Shown in pieces: positions 24,535-32,410 of a DNA stretch of 32,751 nt (position 1 is the stretch's first letter; the number at the start of each line of letters is the position of its first letter). The stretch covers positions 89,394 to 122,144 of the forward strand of contig JAHEZM010000009.1 of the NCBI GenBank assembly GCA_023251075.1. The letters are read 5' to 3'. Made by a program: the position numbers and the translations under genes. The DNA comes from Flavobacteriales bacterium. GTDB lineage: Bacteria; Bacteroidota; Bacteroidia; Flavobacteriales_C; GCA-002722245. Below the pieces are notes generated by a model. The model made no database searches. It was not told where the DNA came from and saw only the letters and a list, made by a program, of their open reading frames with translations.

Positions 24535-26705
24535 AAAAATATATAGATAAAAACAGGAGTCAGCTGGATGTTGATATGCCTGGTGATGCTCTCTGGAATA
24601 AAATTGAAGAGGAGTTAGACGATAAGAAAAAAAGAAGAGGAGTTTACTGGTGGTGGGGTGTTGCAGCGAGTGTAGTAATAGGAATTGGCGTGTTGTTTCA
24701 ATTGCCTAAAAATGTTGATGGCGGAAAAAATGTAAGCGAGAATGTAAATGCGATCCAAAAATTAGGTTTGGATACGATTGCGGATACAGTACAAATTAAT
24801 TTAACGATGGTGCCCAAAGGGAAATTAAAAACAACCACCACGGTTACAGCGTTTTCTCCAATGGGGGATGAAGTTCATTATAAGAATAAGTCTACTTATT
24901 CATTGGATGATTGTAAAGCTAATGCATTTGGTGCAACCACCTCTCAATTTGCAACTGTTCAAAGCAATGTAAAATTATCTCCATTAGGTTTTACAACGGC
25001 TTCAACAAGCATTAGCGGAGAATATACTGTCGCTAAAAAAGATACAAAAAATGAAACAGTGATGTCGGGTATTTTGAGTATGGAAGGAAATGATTTAGCA
25101 GTACCTAAAGGCGCACAAATTGTAGTTACAGATAATGAGTCAGGTGAAATAGTAGGGATTTACAAGCCCAACGCTAAAACAGGAAAGTATCTTTTTGTTT
25201 TACCTCCCGGTAAAGATTATAATGTTACTTATGAAGCCGAAGGACTATTGTTTAAATCAGAAAGTCTTATTGTTCCCAACGACCAGCTTATTCCAGAAAA
25301 ACAGGATGCTGAAATTTACGGACAAATTGTAGAAAACAATTGGAAATCGCCTATGCAAGAACCCCTTTCTACTTTCTCTGTAGATGTTGATGCTGCAGGG
25401 TATAGCAATGTTCGTCGCTTCTTAAATAATGATGAATTGCCTCCAATGAACGCAGTGAAAATTGAAGAAATGGTGAATTATTTTGGCTACAATTATCCAG
25501 CGCCAAGTGGAGACCATCCTCTATCCATAACTACTGAGTATGCTGCTTGTCCGTGGAATACCAAACACCAATTGGTACACATTGGATTGAAGGCGAAAGA
25601 CATTCAAAAACAAAATATACCTGCAAGTAATTTAGTGTTCTTGATCGATGTTTCCGGTTCTATGCAAGCCGCCGATAAATTGGAATTATTAAAAAAAGGA
25701 TTTTCACTTTTAACCCAGCAATTACGCGAACAGGATAAAGTATCTATGGTGGTTTATGCTGGCGCATCGGGTATTGTGCTTCCTCCTACCAGAGGGAACG
25801 ACAAAGAAACTATTTTGGCAGCTTTAGATAAACTGGCGGCTGGCGGATCAACAGCCGGTGCAGAAGGAATTGAATTGGCCTACAAAGTAGCAGAAGAAAA
25901 TTTTATGAAGAATGGAAATAATCGTGTGATTTTAGCTACCGATGGCGATTTCAATGTGGGAATTTCAGAAGACGATGCATTGGTTGAATTGATTGAAGAG
26001 AAACGTAAATCGGGAGTTTTCTTAACTGTTCTTGGATTTGGAGAAGGAAATTTACAAGCCGAGAAAATGGAAAAATTAGCCGATAACGGAAATGGGAATT
26101 ATGCTTATGTAGATAATTTAATGGAAGCTAAAAAAGTACTCGTGAATGAGTTTGGTGCATTATATACTGTGGCAAAAGATGTGAAATTACAAGTGGAATT
26201 CAATCCTGCCAAAGTAAAAGCCTATCGTTTGTTGGGTTATGAAAACAGAATGTTGAATACACAAGATTTCGATAATGATACAATCGATGCTGGTGAAATG
26301 GGAGCAGGACATACGGTTACTGCTTTGTATGAAATAATTCCTGCGAATTCTGATGAGAAAATTTTTGATACGCCAGAGCTCCGTTACCAAAAAACCGAAG
26401 CAGCTCAATTCGCCAGCAACAACGAATTAATGTACATTAAATTCCGCTATAAAGATCCCAATGGAACACAAAGTAAATTGCTCAAACATGTAGTGCTTGA
26501 TCAGCAGAATATCCTTACCGAAAATTTCTATTTCTCTGCTGCTGTTGCTGAATTTGGCTTACTCTTACGTGATTCAAAATTTAAAGGAAATGCTTCTTTT
26601 GAAAATATAGAAAGCAATGCGGTTAAGGGTTATGGGAGTGATGCCAATGGTTACCGACATGAGTTTGTGATGTTGGTGAGGAAGGCCAAGTTGTTGAAGA
26701 AATGA
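24519..26705 (+). CDS. Anti-sigma-like membrane anchor fused to a VWA (YfbK-like) protein
   Basis: 728 residues. Residues 1-40 are charged and cytoplasmic-looking (MRNEIEKYIDKNRSQLDVDM), a transmembrane segment spans about 43-61, and the rest is periplasmic. Residues about 185-262 form a carboxypeptidase-regulatory-like beta domain (IVVTDNESGEIVGIYKPN, LPPGKDYNVTYEAEG). Then comes the YfbK-type N-terminal region (about 285-330, TFSVDVDAAGYSNVRRFL), a VWA domain with an intact MIDAS metal site (D377-x-S-x-S381, T445, D475), and a DUF3520-type C-terminus. VWA domains bind protein ligands through a metal ion. Overlap with the ECF sigma gene and the short cytoplasmic N-terminus suggest the protein also restrains that sigma factor; this is inference. 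Confidence 0.88.
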   Translation: MRNEIEKYIDKNRSQLDVDMPGDALWNKIEEELDDKKKRRGVYWWWGVAASVVIGIGVLFQLPKNVDGGKNVSENVNAIQKLGLDTIADTVQINLTMVPKGKLKTTTTVTAFSPMGDEVHYKNKSTYSLDDCKANAFGATTSQFATVQSNVKLSPLGFTTASTSISGEYTVAKKDTKNETVMSGILSMEGNDLAVPKGAQIVVTDNESGEIVGIYKPNAKTGKYLFVLPPGKDYNVTYEAEGLLFKSESLIVPNDQLIPEKQDAEIYGQIVENNWKSPMQEPLSTFSVDVDAAGYSNVRRFLNNDELPPMNAVKIEEMVNYFGYNYPAPSGDHPLSITTEYAACPWNTKHQLVHIGLKAKDIQKQNIPASNLVFLIDVSGSMQAADKLELLKKGFSLLTQQLREQDKVSMVVYAGASGIVLPPTRGNDKETILAALDKLAAGGSTAGAEGIELAYKVAEENFMKNGNNRVILATDGDFNVGISEDDALVELIEEKRKSGVFLTVLGFGEGNLQAEKMEKLADNGNGNYAYVDNLMEAKKVLVNEFGALYTVAKDVKLQVEFNPAKVKAYRLLGYENRMLNTQDFDNDTIDAGEMGAGHTVTALYEIIPANSDEKIFDTPELRYQKTEAAQFASNNELMYIKFRYKDPNGTQSKLLKHVVLDQQNILTENFYFSAAVAEFGLLLRDSKFKGNASFENIESNAVKGYGSDANGYRHEFVMLVRKAKLLKK

Positions 26706-26707
26706 CC

Positions 26708-26772
26708 GTAGGGGCACTCCTTGCGGGTGCCCAACACACAAATTATTAGGCACCCGTAAGGGGTGCCCCTAC
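26708..26772. repeat. 24-base inverted repeat between convergent genes (REP-like hairpin, possible bidirectional terminator)
   Basis: Left arm 26708-26731 and right arm 26749-26772 pair over 24 bases with two non-Watson-Crick positions (both G-U type in one RNA strand), around a 17-base loop. The arms are very GC-rich (GTAGGGGCAC...GGTGCC) in an AT-rich genome. It starts 3 bases after the VWA stop, and its right end contains the TAG stop of hemCD (26769-26771). A hairpin of this strength would end transcription from both sides, although there is no clear T-tract. It resembles short dispersed REP/MITE-type elements. Confidence 0.85.
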
Positions 26773-28328
26773 ATGATTTGCAAAGCGGCATCCACCAATC
26801 CCAACTCGCCAGTAATTTTTGGCATGTTGTAGTTTTTTACACCAAACAATTCCAGTTCTTTTCCAGTGGTTATACCAATAGCCACCACACCTTGTTTTTC
26901 TTGTAAAGAATATTTGCTGAAATACGCACGCACGCTACTCGGACTAGTAAACACCAGAACCTCACAAAAAGGAATATCAAATTCTACTTTCTCTATGGTT
27001 TCATAAGTTGGAAAATCTATAGCTTGCAATGGGTTTTTAAAGAACTGTTGAATGGTTCTTCGGGTGATATTCGATACCGGAAAAAGAGCAATTCCATTGC
27101 CTACTTTTGCAGCAAATTCTTCGCCTACTTTTTTAATGTCGACATCATTCCCAACAAAGTCGATTTTTGAAACATGTTTTACTACTTCCTGGTAAGTCCC
27201 ACTTCCAACACAGGCAATTTTTCTTCCCGAAATATCGGGATTCTTTTTAAAGAAAAAACGAGCAGAATTTCTACTGGTAAAAAACAACCAATCACTTTTT
27301 GGAATATCTGTAAAATCAATGCCTTTGAAAGAAATTAGTGCTTCGCCAAGTACTTCAATATTTTCCCCTAAAAAGGCTTTATTAAATAAACTATCAGAAG
27401 TGATTTTTTTTGAAACGAAAATTTTGAATTTTGAATTTTTAGTGTTGAGTTTTTGCAGAATTTCATCAGCTAAAACTTCGTGATTTTCATTCTCGGCATA
27501 CACTCTCTTCACTTCACTCTCACTCTTCCCCAACGCAGCCCATGTTTTATATACCCCATTTTCATAAATGCAATGAACACCTAGTGGGAGCTGACAACCA
27601 CCTTGCATTTTATTCAACACTTTTCTTTCTACAGCAATTTGTTTTTGCACTTCAACAGAATTCATGGGCTGAAGTATTTTTTCTAGTGCTGTATCGCTCT
27701 CGCGTATTTGTAAAGCCAACACTCCTTGTGCCGGAGCAGCAACAAATTCCCTGGGGTCTAAACGTACTTCTTTTAAATCGTTAACATCTAATTGTAATCT
27801 TTTTACACCTGCTGCTGCCAGCACAATAGCATCGTATTTTCCATCGCGTAATTTTTGAATGCGCGTAGGAACATTTCCTCTCAAATCATTGATCACTATA
27901 TCTTTTCTAAAGGCTTGAACTTGTGTTTTTCTTCTAGCTGATGAGGTTCCCACAATGGATCCTTCTTTCAGTGAAAGATTTTTGGAAGGGTCGAAATGCG
28001 AAGGACGAATTAATAAAATATCTGCCGGATCTTCACGCTTCGATACGCATGCAATTTTTAATCCTGCCGGTTGTTCGGTTTCTAAATCTTTATGCGAATG
28101 TACCGCTAAATCAATCGATCCATTTAACAATGCCTCTTCTAATTCTTTGGTAAAAAATCCCTTCCCTTCAATTTTATCGAAGCTTAAATTTTGAATTTGA
28201 TCGCCTTTGGTTTTAATGATATTGAGCTCAACTGTTTGTCCGAGTTGTTCTAATTGAGCTTTAACATGATAGGCCTGCCACAACGCTAAATCGCTACCGC
28301 GGGTTCCTATGATGATAGATTTTTGCAA
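26769..28328 (-). CDS. HemC-HemD fusion: hydroxymethylbilane synthase / uroporphyrinogen-III synthase
   Basis: 519 residues covering two consecutive tetrapyrrole steps: porphobilinogen to hydroxymethylbilane, then cyclisation to uroporphyrinogen III. HemC part, residues 1 to about 298: IIIGTRGSDLALWQA, VHSHKDLE with catalytic D81, GTSSARRKTQ, NDLRGNVPTR, and C245 in MQGGCQLPLG, the dipyrromethane attachment cysteine. HemD part, about 302-519: KIFVSKKITSDS, WLFFTSRNSARFFF, VLVFTSPSSVRAYF and a closing AIGITTGKELELFG. The start is TTG at 28326-28328, two codons after the in-frame hemA stop. The TAG stop lies in the inverted repeat. Confidence 0.93.
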   Translation of the reverse strand: MQKSIIIGTRGSDLALWQAYHVKAQLEQLGQTVELNIIKTKGDQIQNLSFDKIEGKGFFTKELEEALLNGSIDLAVHSHKDLETEQPAGLKIACVSKREDPADILLIRPSHFDPSKNLSLKEGSIVGTSSARRKTQVQAFRKDIVINDLRGNVPTRIQKLRDGKYDAIVLAAAGVKRLQLDVNDLKEVRLDPREFVAAPAQGVLALQIRESDTALEKILQPMNSVEVQKQIAVERKVLNKMQGGCQLPLGVHCIYENGVYKTWAALGKSESEVKRVYAENENHEVLADEILQKLNTKNSKFKIFVSKKITSDSLFNKAFLGENIEVLGEALISFKGIDFTDIPKSDWLFFTSRNSARFFFKKNPDISGRKIACVGSGTYQEVVKHVSKIDFVGNDVDIKKVGEEFAAKVGNGIALFPVSNITRRTIQQFFKNPLQAIDFPTYETIEKVEFDIPFCEVLVFTSPSSVRAYFSKYSLQEKQGVVAIGITTGKELELFGVKNYNMPKITGELGLVDAALQIM

Positions 28329-28334
28329 GGGAAA

Positions 28335-29555
28335 TTAATTGGTTTTATTCAACATGATTTCTTTCGCCATTTTCATGGGAACAGAAATGTATTTCTTTTC
28401 CATGTAAGCCAATACTTTATCTAGCACTTCGCGAGATTGAACATCCATTCCTTCCAGTTCTTTTGCGAATACAATATCTACAGCGTACTGGCGGATTTCT
28501 TTTACTTTTTGTGGTACTTCCTGCATTGCTTTAATTACCTGGCGCTCTGCAAAAACCCCTTGGAATTCGATCCAGTTATTTTCTAAAATATCGTTGCACA
28601 AATACAATTCTTTCTCACGTTTACGCAAATTCTCTTCCGCTTTTATTTTCAGCGCTTCAATACCGATATAATGCATTGGAAATTGTTGAGTAACTTTTTG
28701 CTCAACATCACTTGGTAGGGCTAAATCAATCACAATTTTTTTATTTCCTTCTCCTGCCAATAATGTTTGATAAACTTCAGAAGTAACAATAGGTTCTTCG
28801 GAACCAGTGCATGTAATTAGCACATCGAAACCTTCTGCTCTGTTTTGTAATTCGGAAAGAGGAAAAGCTTTTCCTCTTAAATGTTCGGCTAATTTTTCAG
28901 CTTTAGAAAAAGTTCTGTTGTACACTGAAAAATTTTCGAAGCCGTGTTTGCTCAAAAATTTAGCCATATTGGTATTGGTTTCACCCGCACCAATAATGAT
29001 AAATCGTGCATTATTTTTTAAACTGAATTCACGTAAAGTTCTGTAAGCCAAAGAAACAATAGATACAGGATTTTTAGCGATATCGGTTTTGGTATATACT
29101 TCTTTAGCAGCTTCAATGGCGTGTTTAATTACCAATCGAATAGTATCTCCTGTTAAGTTAAACTTTACGCATTCTTCGTATGCATTTCTAACTTGTGTAA
29201 TAATTTCTCTTTCCCCAATTACTAAGGAATCAAGAGAAGAGGCCAGATTGAAAATATGTTTCACAGCACTCTCTCCTTCGAGTTGAACGGAATTATTAAT
29301 CATCCATTGAACATCGCAGGAAGGATTGAAAGAAGCAAAGAATTTTTGCAAGAAGGTACTATCTAAATTTTCCTCTGTAACAAACACAAATTCCACCCGG
29401 TTACAAGTGGAAAGGTACATTAGCTCATTTACGTCGCTATTTGCATAAAGCTTCTTCAGTCGCAGTTCGCGCTGCGAATCCTCCAAGTGCAAAAGTCCGA
29501 TACTGTTGATATCGGTGGTTTTATGTGTAAATGCTATAATCTTAAGTTCCCTCAC
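28335..29555 (-). CDS. hemA: Glutamyl-tRNA reductase
   Basis: Makes glutamate-1-semialdehyde from Glu-tRNA with NADPH, the entry to C5-pathway tetrapyrrole synthesis. The catalytic cysteine is in LSTCNRVEF (C51 with my start). The NADPH domain has FIIIGAGETNTNMAKFL, followed by VYNRTFSKAEKLAEHL and DLALPSDVEQ, then the C-terminal helical dimerisation domain. I chose GTG at 29553-29555, which gives MRELKIIAFTHKTTDIN; a TTG at 29583-29585 would add ten residues (FTNDKQHRI) and is possible. The gene sits directly before hemCD with a shared transcript, so two genes cover three early enzyme activities. Confidence 0.94.
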   Translation of the reverse strand: MRELKIIAFTHKTTDINSIGLLHLEDSQRELRLKKLYANSDVNELMYLSTCNRVEFVFVTEENLDSTFLQKFFASFNPSCDVQWMINNSVQLEGESAVKHIFNLASSLDSLVIGEREIITQVRNAYEECVKFNLTGDTIRLVIKHAIEAAKEVYTKTDIAKNPVSIVSLAYRTLREFSLKNNARFIIIGAGETNTNMAKFLSKHGFENFSVYNRTFSKAEKLAEHLRGKAFPLSELQNRAEGFDVLITCTGSEEPIVTSEVYQTLLAGEGNKKIVIDLALPSDVEQKVTQQFPMHYIGIEALKIKAEENLRKREKELYLCNDILENNWIEFQGVFAERQVIKAMQEVPQKVKEIRQYAVDIVFAKELEGMDVQSREVLDKVLAYMEKKYISVPMKMAKEIMLNKTN

Positions 29556-29651
29556 AATGCGGTGTTGCTTATCATTCGTGAACAAATATCAGCAACGCAT
29601 TGTTTCCCTCTGTCATACAATTGTCAATAGGAAAACTGATAAAAGTCATTT

Positions 29652-30551
29652 TTAACCCTTTGGAGTTACGATTCCATCGGCTTGTAACTTCAATTTCATG
29701 TTTACCAGTATTTTATGTAATGTTTCTGCTGCTAAGCCATGTAAAACCAAATTGTAAGCAGCGGTGTAGGTAGTTTCAGGAACCATAGGGTGTTTGTTGT
29801 TGACTAAGCCTAAATGGGCCGGACTGTTTAAAATCTGGGCGCTGTAAATGGCAATCGTTTCATCAAGTTGTAAAGAATTCGATGCCCTTTCAAAATCCCG
29901 CGAGGTTAAAAAAAGTTGATAAAAAGGAGTAAACAATTCAATGGCCGAGCGTAAATCTAAAATATTGGTTCTTTTGTTGGGGAATTCAATATGGTTAAAT
30001 TGGTCGATGGTAATCATGCTTAAATCCAAAGGATTTTTCCCTTTGATCACAATATTTTTTTCACGTAGCTGAGCATTCAATTTAATTACGAAATTGTAAA
30101 GGTTCAAATCGTGTTTTAAAAATAAATCGTCTTTAATATCTTCAAAATTTTGCGGTTTTAAGGGATTGGTTTTTATTTCAATTCCTTCAATATTTTTTGA
30201 AATAAATTCCATGATTTCACTGCCTACGTGAAAATGGCGGAAGATTAATAAATTGGCATCTTTACTCACAAATTTTCGCAAGCCCCACGATAAAATCCGG
30301 TGTAATAATTTGGAAGAATTTATCAATCTAGGAAAGAAAAATTTAAAAATGTGAATGAAGAACATCATCACCTTCGACCAAATTTTAATGAGTGGTAAAA
30401 GATAGCGTGCCGATTTCGAATCGTTATCGCGCATCAAACTTAATTTGGTAATGTCGTTAATAGGAATGCTACTGTCTAAATACAGTGCCAACCAGGGATT
30501 GGGATCTCTTTCATCGTGTTGCGATAAATCGGAGTTTAAGTCGTTTTTCAT
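29652..30551 (-). CDS. Unrecognised protein in the ketosynthase operon
   Basis: 299 residues; I do not recognise the family. The N-terminal 50 residues are polar (DERDPNPWLALYLDSSIPIN). A hydrophobic, aromatic stretch at about 53-75 (PLIKIWSKVMMFFIHIFKFF) may be an amphipathic or membrane-associated helix. Histidines cluster in FRHFHVGSEIMEFI (about 103-116) and in the C-terminal helical part (NSPAHLGL, NNKHPMVPETTY, VLHGLAAETLHKIL), raising the possibility of a metal site. It begins 9 bases after the ketosynthase stop on the same strand, so it is probably co-transcribed and acts in the same pathway. It is not the flavodoxin-like DarA of dialkylresorcinol clusters. A 66-base gap without a clear promoter separates it from hemA. 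Confidence 0.75.
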   Translation of the reverse strand: MKNDLNSDLSQHDERDPNPWLALYLDSSIPINDITKLSLMRDNDSKSARYLLPLIKIWSKVMMFFIHIFKFFFPRLINSSKLLHRILSWGLRKFVSKDANLLIFRHFHVGSEIMEFISKNIEGIEIKTNPLKPQNFEDIKDDLFLKHDLNLYNFVIKLNAQLREKNIVIKGKNPLDLSMITIDQFNHIEFPNKRTNILDLRSAIELFTPFYQLFLTSRDFERASNSLQLDETIAIYSAQILNSPAHLGLVNNKHPMVPETTYTAAYNLVLHGLAAETLHKILVNMKLKLQADGIVTPKG

Positions 30552-30560
30552 TTTTTGAAT

Positions 30561-32408
30561 TTAATAATTTCCTATTTCTTCCAATTGAAGTTTGTATAAT
30601 TTTGCTGTTGTTTTGGCTGTTTTCACAATGCGTTTGGCAATTTCCATATCTAAGCGCGGATGATTTAAAGCCTGTTCTAAATTTTTGAAATGATTTTCGT
30701 CGGCCACTCCATGGTAAGTAAAAAACGAAACCTGATCATCACGTAAATGCAATTGCTCTTTCATCAATTCTCCCCAGCTGGCAGCCAAACGTTTTCCAAT
30801 ACCTTCAATAATAAACATTGAACCCAATAAATCAATAGGATTATTTTTACTGGCTTGTTGAAACATGAAGGAAGAAAGTGCCAGACTGCCAATATTTTTT
30901 TCTGCCTGAGTGATGGCTTCTAATTTTTCTCCCAAGTTTACGAAGTTCTTTTCCAGCATTTGGTAATCCTTGTGTTCAGCGGCTGTATGTTTAATAAAGG
31001 CCGATCGTAATTCGAACAACTCAATATCGATATTTGATGCAGCGCGTGAGATCCATTGCGATCCATCAATTACTTGCTGGCGCAAATCGCGCAATAATAA
31101 TTTGTAATCCTCTAAACTTAATTTTCCATCCTGTATTTTTTTCACAATAGGAACTTTATATAGTTGAGTTTCGAAATCAACCCACACCTGAGTTAATTGT
31201 CGAACCAACCATTCCGATGTTTCTGTTTTATTCAAATTCAGTTCAGGGGATTCAATGTTTTTTTCATTGGGTATTATTTTATTTTCTCCCGACCCTTCTA
31301 CCGTTAACTGCATGAAAGAAGTAATAAATCTGCCACTTTCAGGAACCATACATAAAATAGTATCTCCTTTTTTCAGCTTACCTGAATACATTAATTCTTC
31401 CAGCATAATGAAAATAGAAGCAGAACCTGTATTTCCTTTCGATGATAAATTGGTGAACCATTTTTCATTCGCAATTTCAGCGCCTCCTTTTCGCATTAAT
31501 TCTTTAATAGGTTCTTTAAAATATTCTGAAGAATAATGGCAACACAACCAATCTACCTGATTAGGTTTTATTTTCCCCTGATCAATCAATTCAAAATAGT
31601 GGGCAACACCTGTTTTCACTACCTGATCTAACAAACGAATATCTTGTTTTAAGTTGATAGCGCCGGCTTTAGAAGCAGTTTCGTAATCAGGATAATCGAG
31701 CCAGGTTAATTCTTTGTCGTTCGCATTGTCGTTTTTCCCGGTGAACATACAAAGAGGAAATTCATTGGCGTGAGATTTAATTTCTATCCAATCTATTTTA
31801 AGAGAAAAAGAAGAAGTAGATTTTTTGTTTTCGAGCACCATAGCGCCTGCTCCATCCGATAACATCCATCGAAGAAATTCAGTATCGAAAGGCACCGATT
31901 TTATTTGTTGTGCGTCGAAGCGGGAGGCTTTAAAAAGCCGACTAGAAAATTCACTTCCCACACAAACAGCATTTTGTTTTTCACCACATTTTATTTGAGT
32001 AAATGCATTTTTCAGGGCCATCATTCCGCTGGCACAAACACTTTGAAAACTGGCTATTTCGCAATTAGAAAAATCGAGTTCGGCGTGCACCATGGAGGCA
32101 AAACCGGGAACAGGTAAATCTCCTTGAGTAGTGCCCGTGCACAACAGCTCAATATCTTTTGGTTTCAGCGCGCTTTTGGCGAGTGCATTTTCTATGGCAA
32201 GCGCAGCCATATTGGCATTGCTGTGTGTGCTTTCCTGATTTTTATTGATGGCATAGTGACGAGATTTAATTCCATTTTGTTTTAAAATTCGCTCTTTAAC
32301 ACTACTTTTTTTACCATTAATTAAACCTAAATAATCTTCCATTTCTTCATTTGAAATGGGAGGATTGGGAAGAAAAATTCCAGAAGAGGTGATGTACACT
32401 TTTTGCAT
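30561..32408 (-). CDS. StlD/DarB-like beta-ketoacyl synthase III with C-terminal haem-oxygenase-like domain
   Basis: 615 residues from the ATG at 32408 (a TTG two codons upstream is less likely). Residues 1 to about 370 are a KAS III-type thiolase fold with the full catalytic triad: C125 (QSVCASGMMAL), H291 (CCHYSSEYF), N326 (SSKGNTGSASI). The opening VYITSSGIFLPNPPISNEEM, then INGKKSS and NGIKSRHYA, recalls StlD/DarB enzymes, which condense and cyclise two beta-keto acyl chains in dialkylresorcinol/flexirubin and stilbene synthesis. Residues about 395-615 are all-helical and haem-oxygenase-like, with H479, E535 (FIIEGIGKR) and H566-x3-D570-x2-H573, the pattern of HO-like diiron oxidases. No DarA partner or carrier protein is visible. 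It follows the hydroxylase gene by 2 bases. Confidence 0.85.
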   Translation of the reverse strand: MQKVYITSSGIFLPNPPISNEEMEDYLGLINGKKSSVKERILKQNGIKSRHYAINKNQESTHSNANMAALAIENALAKSALKPKDIELLCTGTTQGDLPVPGFASMVHAELDFSNCEIASFQSVCASGMMALKNAFTQIKCGEKQNAVCVGSEFSSRLFKASRFDAQQIKSVPFDTEFLRWMLSDGAGAMVLENKKSTSSFSLKIDWIEIKSHANEFPLCMFTGKNDNANDKELTWLDYPDYETASKAGAINLKQDIRLLDQVVKTGVAHYFELIDQGKIKPNQVDWLCCHYSSEYFKEPIKELMRKGGAEIANEKWFTNLSSKGNTGSASIFIMLEELMYSGKLKKGDTILCMVPESGRFITSFMQLTVEGSGENKIIPNEKNIESPELNLNKTETSEWLVRQLTQVWVDFETQLYKVPIVKKIQDGKLSLEDYKLLLRDLRQQVIDGSQWISRAASNIDIELFELRSAFIKHTAAEHKDYQMLEKNFVNLGEKLEAITQAEKNIGSLALSSFMFQQASKNNPIDLLGSMFIIEGIGKRLAASWGELMKEQLHLRDDQVSFFTYHGVADENHFKNLEQALNHPRLDMEIAKRIVKTAKTTAKLYKLQLEEIGNY

Positions 32409-32410
32409 GA

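Noticed and set aside
29586-29651. A Bacteroidota promoter upstream of hemA
   Set aside because: Only a partial -7 like element (GATATTTG) is present and no -33 TTTG at suitable spacing, so I do not list it.
29652-30551. The 299-residue gene as DarA (dialkylresorcinol-condensing enzyme) on the basis of size and position
   Set aside because: It lacks the flavodoxin-like N-terminal motif expected of DarA.
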